Origin: Lamellibrachia satsuma
Taxonomy: Eukaryota; Annelida; Polychaeta; Sabellida; Siboglinidae
NCBI GenBank assembly: GCA_033239005.1
Contig: BSQZ01000004.1
Coordinates: forward strand, 10,355,007-10,419,006
Reading direction: 5' to 3'
DNA: 64,000 bases
A program made the translations under genes and the position numbers. Of this stretch, positions 21,050 through 33,715 are shown one piece after another. The stretch's first letter is position 1. Every line of letters starts with the position of its first letter. The notes under the pieces are model-generated. The model made no database searches and had not been told where the DNA came from. It was given only the letters and a program-made list of their open reading frames with translations.

Positions 21050-21545
21050 TGGTCCGTAGGCAGTCGAGTCCCAATACACGGGTATTTAAAGACCCCGACT
21101 AACCAGACTCACAACCCCGCACGCCGACAGATTAGCCACTCACATAGCGCATGTCGATAGATTATCCCATCGCAAAACGTTGGTGATGTGAATGACGGGT
21201 GAAAACATTTCTAACCGCCTGTGTAACGTTTTCTAACGTTTTCGAAGTTGCTCATAGGCGTTTTCTCATCAGGTTTTCGACAACAACAGACTCGCCTTAT
21301 GACCCTCGCTCTTATTTTATGAGTTCAATGGTCACAGGAATGTTACGTTATGTCACCGTCTGGTTCACAACAGCTGGCTCGCGCTGAGTTGCGTTGTGTT
21401 GTGATTTAATTGACAGCAGGAATGCTTACCGTAAAACGGTCCGCCGTCCCAATTAAAACTAAAATTGAAGTTGAAATTGAAACAAAAACAAAAATAAATT
21501 AAAATTAAAATTAACCAATGTCTATTTTTAGAAAATTAAAATTAA
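21050..21545. other. Right sub-terminal Polinton region
   Basis: No gene is seen. The last part (21450-21545) is an AAAATTAAAATT-type AT-rich run resembling the left end. It includes an extra partial copy of the repeat end (AACCAATGTCTATTTTTAG at 21512-21530) that is repeated at 21544-21562. Confidence 0.5.
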
Positions 21546-21627
21546 CCAATGTCTATTTTTAGCTACCACAGAAAATCGACAAAAATTGCCGCCACAATTG
21601 CTTATTGAAAACGACACTATAACTACT
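21546..21627. repeat. Polinton right terminal inverted repeat
   Basis: 82 bp, from CCAATGTCTATTTTTAGC to CACTATAACTACT. It is the reverse complement of 6289-6370 with two differences. Confidence 0.9.
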
Positions 21628-21633
21628 GTCGTT
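21628..21633. repeat. Polinton target-site duplication, right
   Basis: GTCGTT, identical to 6283-6288. L2-like reverse transcriptase sequence resumes immediately after it. Confidence 0.85.
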
Positions 21634-23160
21634 GTTCATGAATGAGACGTATAACTGGGTGTCATCAGCATAGAAGTGCACATATAGTTGATGATGCCTG
21701 ATGACATCTCCAAGTGGCCGTGTATATAGCGAGTACAGTTTCGGGCCTAGCACTGATCCTTGTGGGACGCCGTACTCAAGTAAGACATCGGCCGAGGTAG
21801 CATCACCAATGATGACTTGTTGGTTTCGCTCTCGCAAGTAAGATGCCATCCATCTCAGGGCATCGCCGGAAATACCGTGTGTTCCAGACGCTCGATAAGG
21901 ATGATGTGATCGATAGTGCCGAACGCCGCCGAGAGATCTAAAAGAACAAGTGCAGCAACTCGTCCATTGTCAAGTGCTTGGAGGATGTCGCTTTGTATTT
22001 TAATGAGTGCCGTTTCAGTTGAATGTTGCCTCCTGTAGGCAGATTGCGATGGTTCGTGCAGATTGTTTTTCTCGCAAATGTTGTTCAAGGCGGGTGTCAA
22101 CAACTTTTTCGATTATTTTGGAGACGAATGGTAAGTTCGACACTGGTCGGTAACTGTTTAGTATGTCAGGATCTAGGCAGACTCGTCCGCCCCACTCTTG
22201 GTTTCTGGGGCGGACGTCCACGGCGGGATTTTCGTAAGCGCCGATTTGGGCTTTCCGTAGCCAAATGGCTACGGAACTAATAACTTAAGTTTTAAAACCG
22301 ATACGCACTAACCGTTTCACATGTGTATTCCGTGACATACAACCGACACTTGGGCGTCAAGAAACTGAAGAAATGTGCTCCAAATAATTATTTATGAGTA
22401 CATTTACCGGTCACACAGAAAAGATTTCATAAATAGCCGTCATACTGTGCACGTGATGTTGCCTTTGGGTCACATGATCAAACGCGATTTCGTGTAGAAT
22501 GAGGCCAGCAGCACATGCGTTCTGACAAAAGGGTAATAATTTCACACTTTTACATGGTTATTGTCAGGTAACTTTAGTGATATACATATAAGAATGCATA
22601 CAGACGTGTTATTGCTCTGTTTATGGCGTTTTTGTAAGGTTTCACGTTTCATGAAAATACTTACGTTTCCGCTGAGCGAGAACTTCGCCTATACAACAGC
22701 AACAGCCAGATCAAAAAAATTGTATGGCGATTGACTTTGCCTAGTGAGGATCAAGAGATGGTTTCTTCAGGCGTGGTCTAATGTGGGCACGCTTCAGCTC
22801 GACAGGCACGTGTGATATTTCGAAGGACCTATTCACAATAGCAACTATATTATCGGTGCTAGTTCACTGCTGCATGGTTTAATCAGCCAAGTTTGGATAG
22901 GATCTACGCTGCAAGACTTGTCGGGCGAAGATTCGATGATGCATATATGTTTACGTTCGTCGTCGGGGCAAACGAATCAAGTGTCACCTGTTACATCACC
23001 GTCCAATGGCAACACGAGATCCGGCGTGTCCGCAAGACAGAGAGAGTTGCGAATCGTTGATATCAATGGGCTCTTTTTGTGTTGATAGGGCATTTGATTC
23101 GTAGACTGGGCCCTGGGTGGGGGAGCGATATTTTTGTCCCTACAACTGAGCGTAAACACC
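21634..23160 (-). pseudogene. L2-like LINE, 5' part of reverse transcriptase
   Basis: Minus-strand coding, in order: ESSPDKSCSVDPIQTWLIK (about 22930), VPVELKRAHIRPRLKKPSLD (about 22800), then an insertion (22174-22746), then ILNSYRPVSNLPFVSKIIEK (about 22160), HEPSQSAYRRQHSTETALIK (about 22050), AALVLLDLSAAFGTIDH (about 21945), GVPQGSVLGPKLYSLY (about 21775), and the catalytic YADDTQLYV (about 21670). The following part of the enzyme is at 6282 and below, beyond the Polinton. Sequence up to about 23160 (DLVLPLDGDVTGDT) is probably the linker before the enzyme. Several frame changes show it is old. Confidence 0.78.
22174..22746. mobile_element. Non-autonomous insertion within the L2-like LINE
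   Basis: About 573 bp separates two adjoining blocks of the LINE enzyme (KKPSLDP and ILNSYRPV). AGGATC flanks it on both sides (22168-22173 and 22747-22752). Its ends are weakly inverted (TAGGCAGACTC at the left; GACTTTGCCTA near the right). It contains no ORF of note; the left part is CpG-rich. The family is unassigned. Read from sequence, it is a small DNA transposon-like insert. Confidence 0.6.
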
Positions 23161-23395
23161 AGGTGATTTTGGTGTCAAACTGTTTCAGTTACATAATTTG
23201 AGCGTATATGAGTGAAGGTGTTTATCAGACTGGATGGTTCAAATTAGTAATATTTTTACTTATTTCCTAGTCAGTTTACCTTTTTATTCCCGTGACGTTT
23301 CAACTGCTATCAGAAATCTTCTTCAGACGGCTACCGCTAGATGGCGACACGGTAGTCATTCTACGTAGACGTAGGGCCACACAGGGCGCGGCGGC
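23161..23395. repeat. Spacer with a Penelope-end-like motif
   Basis: GTGACGTTTCAACTGCTATC (23292-23311), then AGAAATCTTCTTCAG, is the reverse complement of a CTGAAGAAG...GCAGTTGAAACGTCAC motif. It resembles the ends of Penelope-like elements (compare 61909-61938), but the CTGATGA core is altered. Nothing else is recognised. Confidence 0.35.
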
Positions 23396-23399
23396 GGGG

Positions 23400-23930
23400 G
23401 GCACACACCAGAGTGATACATTTGCGTAGAATGACTACAGGTAGAATACACAGTCACTGCTCTCCCAATACACATGTAGAATACACAGTCACTACAACCC
23501 CAGTACACAGCTAGAATACATATTTACTGCACTCTGAGTGCACAGGTACAATACACAGTCACTGCACCTCGAGTACACAACTAGAAATAGAATTCAATAG
23601 TCACTACACCCTCACTACACAGGTAGAATACATAATCACTGTACCCGCAGTACACAGCTAGAACACGTATTCACTGCACCCCAATATACGTTTATAGTGT
23701 ATGTGGCTACTGCATCCCCAGTACACACCTAGAATATACATAGTCCCTGCATCCCCAGTACACACCTAGAATATACATAGTCGCTGCACTCCCAGTACAC
23801 ATTCGTTGCTTTCCCAGTACATTGCTATACACATCCACTGCACTACCAGTACACACTTAGAATACAGTCACTGCACTCCAAGGACAGACCTAGAATACAC
23901 AGTCAGCTAGTACACCCCAATTATGCAGAA
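23400..23930. repeat. Degenerate minisatellite, roughly 38-42-bp unit
   Basis: About 13 copies of a variable unit of the form CACTGCA(C/T)(C/T)CCCAGTACAC followed by ACCTAGAATACACAGT. Period and spacing vary between copies. Confidence 0.8.
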
Positions 23931-24109
23931 TGCATAATCAATGCTCGAATAAAGCCAAATCATCTAATAACATTTTTTGTCAAGGGAAGGAACTGTGAGG
24001 CGGCCATCTTTTCGACAGCTCAATTCCGAATGAACATAACACTTTATTGTCATAAAACTCATCGTCACTGTTGTATTTCTGAAATTAAACACTGCCTATT
24101 AACTGCAAC

Positions 24110-27100
24110 TAGCTAGCTTACAATTCTGGACAGTAGGCATATTGCATGATGTCATTACCAACATGGTTAGATTACAGTTCTGTATAATACGATGTATTGT
24201 GTAACCACATCATTATCATGGTTAGCTCACAGTTCTCTACAGCATGTATATTTCATAATTCATGTCAGCATCATCACGGTTAGCATACAGTTCTGTACAG
24301 TAGGCATACTGCATAACTTCATCATCGTGGATAGCTAACATTTCTGTATAGTAGGCATATTGCAAAACTTGATCATCACCATGATTAGCTTACATGTGCA
24401 GTAGGCATAATATTTATTGCATCACCTCATCATCACCATGATTAGCTTAAATTCTGTGTAATAGCTATATTGTGTTACCACATTATCATCATGGTTAGCC
24501 TGCAGTTCTGTGTAGTAGACATATCGTATAACCTCATCATCATCACTGTTAGCTTTTAGTTGTGTATAGCAGCCATATTGCATATCATGTTCATCATCAT
24601 GGTTAGCTTACAGCTCTGTATAGTAGGACGTTCTTCATAACCTCATTATCATCGTGGTTAGCTTACATTTCTGTACAAAAGGACATATTGCATAACTTCA
24701 TCATTATTAGGGTTAGCTCACAGTTTTCTACAAGCAAGTATATTGCATAATCTCATCATCACCACGGTTAGTTTACAGTTCTGTGTAGTAGGCATATTGC
24801 ATAACCTCATAGTCATCTTGGTTAGCTCACAGTTCTGTACAGTAGGTATAATTTGTAACCTCATCATCATCATTATTAACTTACATTTCTGTACAGTAGA
24901 CATATTGCATAACCTTATCATCATCGTAGTTAGTTATAGTTCTGTAAAGTAGGCACATTGCATAACCTCGTCACCTTCACGGATGGCTTTCTTTTGTGTG
25001 CAATAGGCATATTGCATAACCTCATCATTATCATAATTAGCTTTCAATTCTGTATAGTAGCCATATTGCAAATACTCATGATCATCATGGTTAGCTTACA
25101 GTTCTATACAGTAAGCATATTGTTTCACCTCATCATCATAATCGTTAGCTTACAGATGTGTACAATCATAATCGTTAGCTTACAGATGTGTACAGTAGGC
25201 ATATTGCATAAACTCATCACCATCATGGTTAGCTCACATTTCTGTGCAATGGGTATATTGCATTAACTCATCATCGTCATGGTTAGCTTACAGTTCTGTT
25301 TAATAGGCATATTGCTTAGTCTAGTCATCATAAAGGTTAACTTAGTTCTGTAAAGTAGGCATATTGCATAACCTCATAATCATCATGGTAAGCTTACAGT
25401 TCTGTACAGTAGACAAATTGTTTCACTTAATTAGCATTATGGTTAGCTTACATTTCTGTACAGTAGGCATATTGCATAACTTCATCATTGTCATGGTTAG
25501 CTTACATTTCTTTGCAGTAGGCATATTGCATGACCTCATAATCATGATGTTTAGATTAAATTTCTGTGTAGAATACATATTGCATAACTTCATCATTTTT
25601 ATGGCTAGCTTACAGTTATGTTCAATAGGCATATTGCGTAACCTCATCATCACCACGATTAGCTTAAATTCTATTTAATAGCCACATTGTGTTACCTCAT
25701 CATCGTCATCATTAGCCTAAAGTTCTGTGAAGTATACATATTGCATAACCTCATCATCATCAAGGTTAGCTTTCAGTTTTGTATAGCAGCCATATTGCAT
25801 ATCCTTCTCATCATCATCATGGTTAGCTTATTGTTCTGTACCTATGGCATATTGCATAACCTCATCATCATGTATAGCTTCCATTTCTGTGCAGTGGGCA
25901 TATTGCATAACTTCATCGTCATCATGGTTAGCTTACATTTCTTTGCAATAGGTTTATTGCATAACCTCCACAGTTAGCTTTCAATTCTGTATGCCAGAGA
26001 TATTGCATACCCTCATCATCATAATGGTTAACTTACAGTTATGTACAGTAGGCATATTGCATAACCTCATCATTATCATGGTATGCTTACAATTCTGTAC
26101 AGTACAGGCAAATTGCATAACCTCATCATCATCATCATGGCTAGCTTACTGTTCTGGACAGTAGGCATAATGCATGACATCTTTACCAACACGGTTAGCT
26201 TACAGTTCTGAATAGTAGGATGTTCTGCATAACCTCATTGTCATCGTGGTTAGCTTAGTTACAGTGCATAACCTCATCATTATCATGGTTAGCTCACTGT
26301 CCTCTACAGCATGTATATTTCATAATCTCAGCATCATCATGGTTAGCATACAATTTTGTATAGTAGACATATTGCCATAACCTCATTGTAATAATCGTTA
26401 GTTTACATTTCTGTGCAATAGGTATATTGCATTACCTAGCTAGCTTACAGTTCTATGCAGTAGGCATATTATTTCACCTCATCATCATAATCATTAGGTT
26501 ACAGATATGTACAGTATGCATACTGCATAACCTCATCATCAAGATGGTTAGCTTAATGGTTATCTTACAGATGTACAGTAGGCATACTGCATAACTTTGT
26601 AATCATCATGGTGGAGTAATTGCATCACTTCATCATCATCATGGTTAGCTTACAGTTCTGTACAGTAGACATATAGCATCACCTCACCTTCATCTTATCC
26701 AGCTTATAGTTCTGTACAGTAGACATATAGCATCACCTCACCTTCATCTTGTCCAGCTTATAGTTCTGTACAGTAGACATATAGCATCACCTCACCTTCA
26801 TCTTGTCCAGCTTATAGTTCTGTACAGTAGACGTATAGCATCACCTCACCTTCATCTTGTCCAGCTGACAGTTCTGTACAGTAGACATATAGCATCACCT
26901 CACCTTCATCTTGTCCAGCTTATAGTTTTGTACAGTACGGGTATTTCACGAATTTATCATTAACATGGTTACCTTACAGTTCTGTATAGTAGGACTTACT
27001 GCATAACCTTGTCATCATCGTGGTTAGTTTACATACCTGCATAATAGCACATATTGCCTAACTTCATCATTATGGTTAGCTCATAGTTCTCTACAGCAGG

Positions 27101-30100
27101 CATATATGTAATTTCGTTATCACCATGATGGGTAGCTCAGAGTTATGTGCAGTAGCCATATTGAATGAATTTATCTACATCATGGATAGCTAAAAAACAT
27201 TACAGTAGCCATATTGCATAACCACATCATCAAGTATATCTTACATTTCTGTGCAGTGGGCATATTGCATCATCTCGTCATGGTTAGCTTACATTTCTTT
27301 GAAGTAGGCATATTGCATAACCTCATCATCATCATATTTAGTTTAAATTTCTGTCCATGTAGCATACATATTGGAAAACCTCATCATTAGTATGGATAGC
27401 TTATAGTAAGATTCAGTAGGCATATTGCATGACCTCATCATCGCCATGATTAGCTTACAGTTCTGTGTAATAGCCATATTGTGTTACCTCGTTATCATCA
27501 TGGTTAGCTTACAGTTCTATGTAGCAGCCATATTGCATCACCTCATCATTATCATAGCATGCTCACAGTTCTGGACAGTAGACATGTTGCATGATGTCAT
27601 TACCAACATGGTTAGCTTACAGTTATGTATACTATTACAGTTATGTATTGTATTGCATAACTTCATAATTATCATGTTTAGCTTACAGTTCTGTAGAGTA
27701 GAAATATTGCATAACTTCATCATCATCATGGTTAGCTTACATTTCTGTGCAGTAGGCATATTGCATAACCTCATCATCACCATGATTAGCTTAAATTCTG
27801 TGTAATAGCCATACTGCATTACCTCATCATCGTCATGGTTAGCCTACAATTCTGTGTAGTAGACATATTGCATAATCTCATCATCATCACTGTTAGCTTT
27901 CAGTTCTGTGTAGCAGCCATATTGCCTTTCCTCCTCATCATCATGGTTAGCTTATAGTTATATACAGTACACATATTGCATAACCTCATCATCATCATCA
28001 TCATGACTAGCTTACAGTTCTGGACAGTAGGCATATTGCATGACATTACCAGCATGGTTAGCTTACAGTTCTTTATAGTAGGACATTCTCCATAACCTCA
28101 CTATCATCCTGGTTAGCTTACAGTTCTGTATAATAGGACGTATTGCATAACTTCATCATTACCATGTTCAGCTCACAGTTCTCTACAGCAAGTATATTGC
28201 ATAATCTCATCATCATCAGGTTTAGCATACAGTTCTGTGTAGTAGGCATATTGCATAACCTCATAGTCATCTTGGTTAGCTCACAGTTCTGTACAGTATA
28301 TGTATATTGTGTAACCACATCGTCATCATTGTTTACTTACATTTCTGTACAGTAGACACATTGCATAACCACATCATCATTGTAGTTATAGTTCTGTAAA
28401 GTAGGCACATTGCATAACCTCTTCACCTTCATGTATGACATACATTTGTGTACAATACGCATATTACATAACGTCATCATCACCATAGTTAGCCTTCAAT
28501 TCTGTATACATGTAGTAGTTACACTGCATATCCTCATCATCATCATGGTTACCTTACAGTTCTATGTAGTATGCATATTATTTCAAAAGATCATCATAAT
28601 CGTTAGCTTACAGATAAGTACACTAAGCATATTGCATAACCTCGTCATCTTCATGGTTAGCTTACAGTTCTGTTTCTGTGGAGTGCGAATGTTATACTGC
28701 ATATCCTCATCATCATCATTTTTAGCACAACCTCATCATCGTCATGGTTAGCTTACATTTCTGCGTAGCATACATATTGCATAACTTCATCATCAATCAT
28801 TATGGTTAGCTTACAGTTATTAGCTTACGGTTAGTTTACAGTTATTAGCTTAGTTATTTTCCAACCTCATCATCACCATAATTAGCTTAAATTCTGTGTA
28901 ACAGCCATATTGCATAATTTCATCGTCATCATGGTTAGCTTTCAGTTCTGTATACCAGCGATATTGCATATCCTCATCATCATCATGGCTAGCTTACAGT
29001 TCTGGACAGTAGGCATATTGCATGATGTCATTACAACATGGTTAGCTTACAGTTCTGTATAATAGGACATATTGCATAACGTCATTATTATTATGGTTAG
29101 CTCACTGTTCTCTACAGCATGTATATTTCATAATCTCGGCATCATCATGGTTCGCATACAATTCTGTACTGTAGGCATATTGCATAATCTCATCGTCATC
29201 ATTGATAGTTTACATTTCTGTGCAATAGGCATATTGCATCAATTCATCGTCATCATAGTGAGCTTTCAGTCCTGTATAGTCGTTATATTGCATATCCTCA
29301 TCATCATCATGGCTAACTTTCAGTTCTATGCAGTAGGCATATTATTTCACCTCATCGTCACAATTGTTAGGTTACAGATCTGTACAGTATGCATATTGCA
29401 TCACCTCATCATCGTGATGGTTAGCTTACATTTTTGTGCAGTAGGTATAATACATAGCCTAATCATCATAATGGTTATCTTACAGTTCTGTACAGTAGGC
29501 ACATTGCATAACTTCATAATCATTATGGTAAACATACAGTTCTGTACAGTACACTTATTGCATAACTTCATCATTGTCATGATGATCATCATCATAGTTA
29601 GCTAGCAGCTCTGTTCAGTATATAGCATCACCTCACCTTCATCATGTCCAGCTTATAGTTCTGTACAGTATGGGTATTTCATGAACTCATCATCAACATG
29701 GTTATCTTACAGTTCTGTATAGTAGGACGTACTGGAAATCCTCGTCATCATCGTAGTTAATTTACATACCTGCATAATAGCACATATTGCCTTAGTTCAT
29801 CATTATCATTGTTAGCTCATAGTTCTTTTCAGCAGCCATATTGCGTAATTTCATCATCATCATCATCATCATCATGGTTATGTGCAATAGACATATTGAA
29901 AGAACTTTTGTCTTCATCACAGTTAGCTACCAAATCTGTTCAGTAGCCACATTGCATAACCTCATTATCATGTATAGCTTACATTTCTATGCAGTGGGTA
30001 TATTGCATAACTTCATCATCGTCATGGTTAGCTTACATTTCTTTGCAGTAAGCATACTGCATGACCTCATCATCATCATGTTTAGTTTAAATTTCTGTGT

Positions 30101-33100
30101 AGTATACATATTGCATAACTTCACCATTATTATGGCTAGCTTACAGTTATGTTCAGTAGGCATATTGCATAACCTCATCATTACCATGATTAGCATAAAT
30201 TCTGTTTAATAGCCATATTGTGTTACATCATCACCGTCATGGTTAGCCTACAATTCTGTGTGGAAGACATCACCTCATAATCATCACGGTTAGCTTTCAG
30301 TTTTGTATAGCAGTGATATTGCATATCCTCATCATGGTTAGCTTACAGTTCTGTACAGTAGGCAAATTGCATAACCTCATCATCATCATCATGGCTAGGT
30401 TACAGTTCTGGAGAGTAGGCATATTGCATGACGTCATTACCAACATGGTTAGCTTACAGTTCTGTATAGTAGGACGTTCTGCATAACCTCATTGTCATCG
30501 TGGTTAGCTCATTGTTCTCTACAGTAAGTAGTTTTCATGATCTCAGCATCATCACGGTTAGCATACAGTTCTGTGTAGTAGCCATATTGAATAACCTCAT
30601 TGTCATAATCGTTCGTTTATATTTCTGTGCAATAGGCATATTGCATCACCTCATCGTCATCATAGTTAGCGTTCAATTCTGTATAATATATATAATTGCA
30701 TTTCCTCATCATCATGTCTAGCTTACGGTTCTGTACAGCAGGCATATTGTGTTACTTCATCATCATGATTATTAGCTTACAGATAAGTACACTAGGCATA
30801 TTGCATAACCTCGTCATCTTCATGGTTAGCTTACAGTTCCGTTTCTGTGCAGTGGGAATGTTGCATAATCTCATCATCATTTTTATCTTAAATTTCAGTG
30901 TAGCATACATATAGCATAATCTCATCATTATTATGGTTAGCTTTTAGTTATGTTCAGTAGGCATATTGCATAACCTCATCATCGCCATGATTAGTTTAAG
31001 GTTCTGTGTAATAGCCATATTGTGTTACTTCGTCATCATCATGGTTAGCCTACAGTTCTGTGTTGTAGACATATTGCATAATCTCATTGTCATCATGGTT
31101 AGCTTTCAGTTCTCTATCGCAGCCAGAAGACAAATTGCATAACTTCATCATCGTCATCACCATGGCTAGCTTACAGTTCTGGACAGTAGGCATATTGCAT
31201 GACGTCATTACCAACATGGTTAGCTTACAGTTCTGTATAATAGGACGTATTTCCTCAACCTCATCATTATCATGATTAGATCACAGTTCTCTACAGCATA
31301 TATATTTCATAATCTTGCATCATCACGGTTAGCATACAGTTCTGTGCAGTACGTATATTGCATAACTTCATTGTCGTCATTGTTAGCATACATTTTTGAG
31401 CAATAGGCATATAGCATAACCTCTTCGTCATCATAGTTAGCTTTCAATTCTGTGTAGTAGCTATATTACATATCCTCATCATCATCATGGTTAGCTTACA
31501 GTTCTATACAGTAGGCATATTATTTCACCTCATCATCATAATCGTTAGCTTATGCAAAAGTACAGTAGGCATATTGCATAACTTCATCATCGTCATGGTT
31601 AGCTTACAGTTCTGTACAGAAGGCATATTGCATAATCTCATAAACATCATGTTTAGCTTACAGTTCTGTATAGTTGATATATCACATAACTTCATCATCG
31701 TCATGGTTAGCTTACATTTCTGAACAGTAGGCATACTGCATAACTCAGGGTTGTTTGATTTAAATCATTGATTTAAATCACTCCAAAAAAATCATTGATT
31801 TATGATTTTTTTTTATTTTTTTACTTCCGGTTTTTTTAATCGCTGATTTATATGAATTTAACACAAATAATTGTTTACAAGCATCGAGATCAACAAAGTT
31901 TTGTATGTTTTTTAATACAAAACACAAAGTGTGCACACTTGTGTAGCTGTATTGTCACCAGACAGCCAGATAGTCAAATATTTTATGACATTGTGTATGT
32001 TTGAGCTATTCATTTTCTGAATGCTGTGAAGCCACACAAACTTGTCTTCCAGAGGAAGTATCTTTTCAATACAGAAGCCCTGAGTTAAAGTCCACTTATA
32101 GCTTGTGCTAGTTGTTACCAATTCAGTATGTTGACTCAGTTGTTTAATACTGTACCAGTTTGTATTCTGGTTAGAGACCATTAGAGTACAAGGAGCCCTG
32201 GACAGGTGGTAATCCACCCTATAGGCAAACAATAATTACCACTGCTACAGCCACACAGCATGCTTTCCTTTCCACCACAGATTATGCAACTACAGGGGGT
32301 GAGGCCTTGTGGACATTGTCTAATGTCTTTATATAAGCAAAAATCATATACCCTCTGTTAAGACAAGAACCCACATCGATTTGAATAGAACATGTTTGAA
32401 AAAGTTTACAAATTTAAACATCTGTATAAATATCTATATATGAGATTTCAAAAAAATAAAATAAATAAAAAAAAATTCGATTTAAATAAAAAATCTGATT
32501 TTTAAAAATAAAAATCATGATTTTTTTCAACCCTGGCATAACTTCATCATCGTCATGGTTACCTTACATTTCTGTGCCGTAGGTATATTGCATAACCTCA
32601 TTATCATCATAATTAGCTTAAATTCCTTATCATGGTTAGCCTACTGTTCTGTGTAGTGGACATATTGCATAACCTCATTGTCATCACGGTTAGCTTTCAG
32701 TTCTGTATAGCAGCCATATTACATATCCTCACCATCATCATGGTAACTTACAGCACTGTACAGTATGCATATTGTGTCATTTCATCATCATCATGGAATG
32801 CTTACAGTTCTGTACAGAAGACAAATTGCATAACCTCATCATCATCATCATGGCTAGCTTACTGTTCTGGACTGTAGGCATATTACATGTCATGGTTAGC
32901 TTACAGTTCTGTATAATAGGATGTATTGCATAACCTCATCATTACCATGGTTAGCTCACAGTTCTCTACAGCATGTATATTTCATAATCACAGCATCATG
33001 ACAGTTAGCATACAGTTCTGCACAGTAGGCATATTGTATAATCTCATCGTCGTCATCGTTACCTTACATTTCTGTGCAATAGGCATATTGCATAACCTCA

Positions 33101-33715
33101 TTGTCATTATAGTTAGCTTTCAATTCTGTGTAGTAGCTATATGTCATATCCTCATCATCATCATGGTTAGCTTACAGTTTTAGCTTACAGAGGCATATTA
33201 TTTCATGTCATCATAATAGCTTATGGATAAGTACAGTAGGCATATTGCATAACTACATTGTCATCATGGTTAGCTTACAGATCTGTGCAGAATGAATATT
33301 GCATAACCTAATCATCATGATGGTTAGCTAACATTTCTGTGCAATAGCCATATTGCATAGCCTAATCATCATAATCGTTGTCTTCCATTTCTGAACAGTA
33401 GGTATATTGCATAACCTCATAATTATAATGTTTAGCTTACAGTTCTGTAGAGTAGACATATTGCATAGCTTAATCATCATGGTTAGCTTACATTTCTGTA
33501 CACTATGCTCATAATCACCATTAGCTTAAATATTGTGTAATGGCCATATTGTGTTACCTCATCATCATCATGGTTAGTCTACGGTTCTGTGTAGTAGACA
33601 TATTGCATAACCTCATCATCATCACAGTTAGCTTTCAATTCTGCATAGCAGCTACATTGCATATCCTCATCATCATCATGGTTAGCTTACAGTTCTGTAT
33701 AGTAGGTATATTGCT
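24110..33715. repeat. 54-bp satellite array, about 9.6 kb
   Basis: Roughly 160 diverged copies of a 54-bp unit (GGCATATTGCATAACCTCAT, then CATCATCATGGTTAGCTTAC, then AGTTCTGTACAGTA). Because 54 is a multiple of three, long ORFs run through it on both strands (plus strand repeating HNLIIIMVSLQFCTVGIL; minus strand repeating NMPTVQNCKLTMMMMRLC). These are repeat artefacts. A block at about 26640-26930 is locally homogenised (five near-identical units). Longer blocks of several units recur (for example around 25440-25720 and 29990-30260), suggesting higher-order duplication. A hAT-like element interrupts it. Confidence 0.9.
31746..32535. mobile_element. Non-autonomous hAT-like element with 8-bp target duplication
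   Basis: Starts CAGGGTTG and ends CAACCCTG, with imperfect AT-rich inverted ends (ATTGATTTAAATCA-like). GCATAACT flanks it exactly on both sides (31738-31745 and 32536-32543). The CAGGGTTG-type ends and 8-bp duplication are hAT features. The 790-bp interior has a 106-codon minus-strand ORF that I do not recognise as transposase, so the element is probably a deletion derivative. It lies within the 54-bp satellite. Confidence 0.88.

Larger units (their letters stand above)
6289..21627. mobile_element. Polinton (Maverick) element, 15.3 kb
   Basis: The boundaries are read directly. The element starts AGTAGTTATAGTGTCG at 6289 and ends with the reverse complement at 21627, with 82-bp inverted ends and 6-bp flanking duplications GTCGTT. 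The length (15,339 bp), AG...CT ends, 6-bp duplication and gene set (protein-primed PolB, integrase, packaging ATPase, adenain-like protease, double and single jelly-roll capsid proteins) are those of Polintons. It landed in the reverse transcriptase of an L2-like LINE. Nearly every large gene carries frameshifts or stops, so this copy is inactive. Whether the family still forms virions elsewhere cannot be told from here. Confidence 0.93.
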
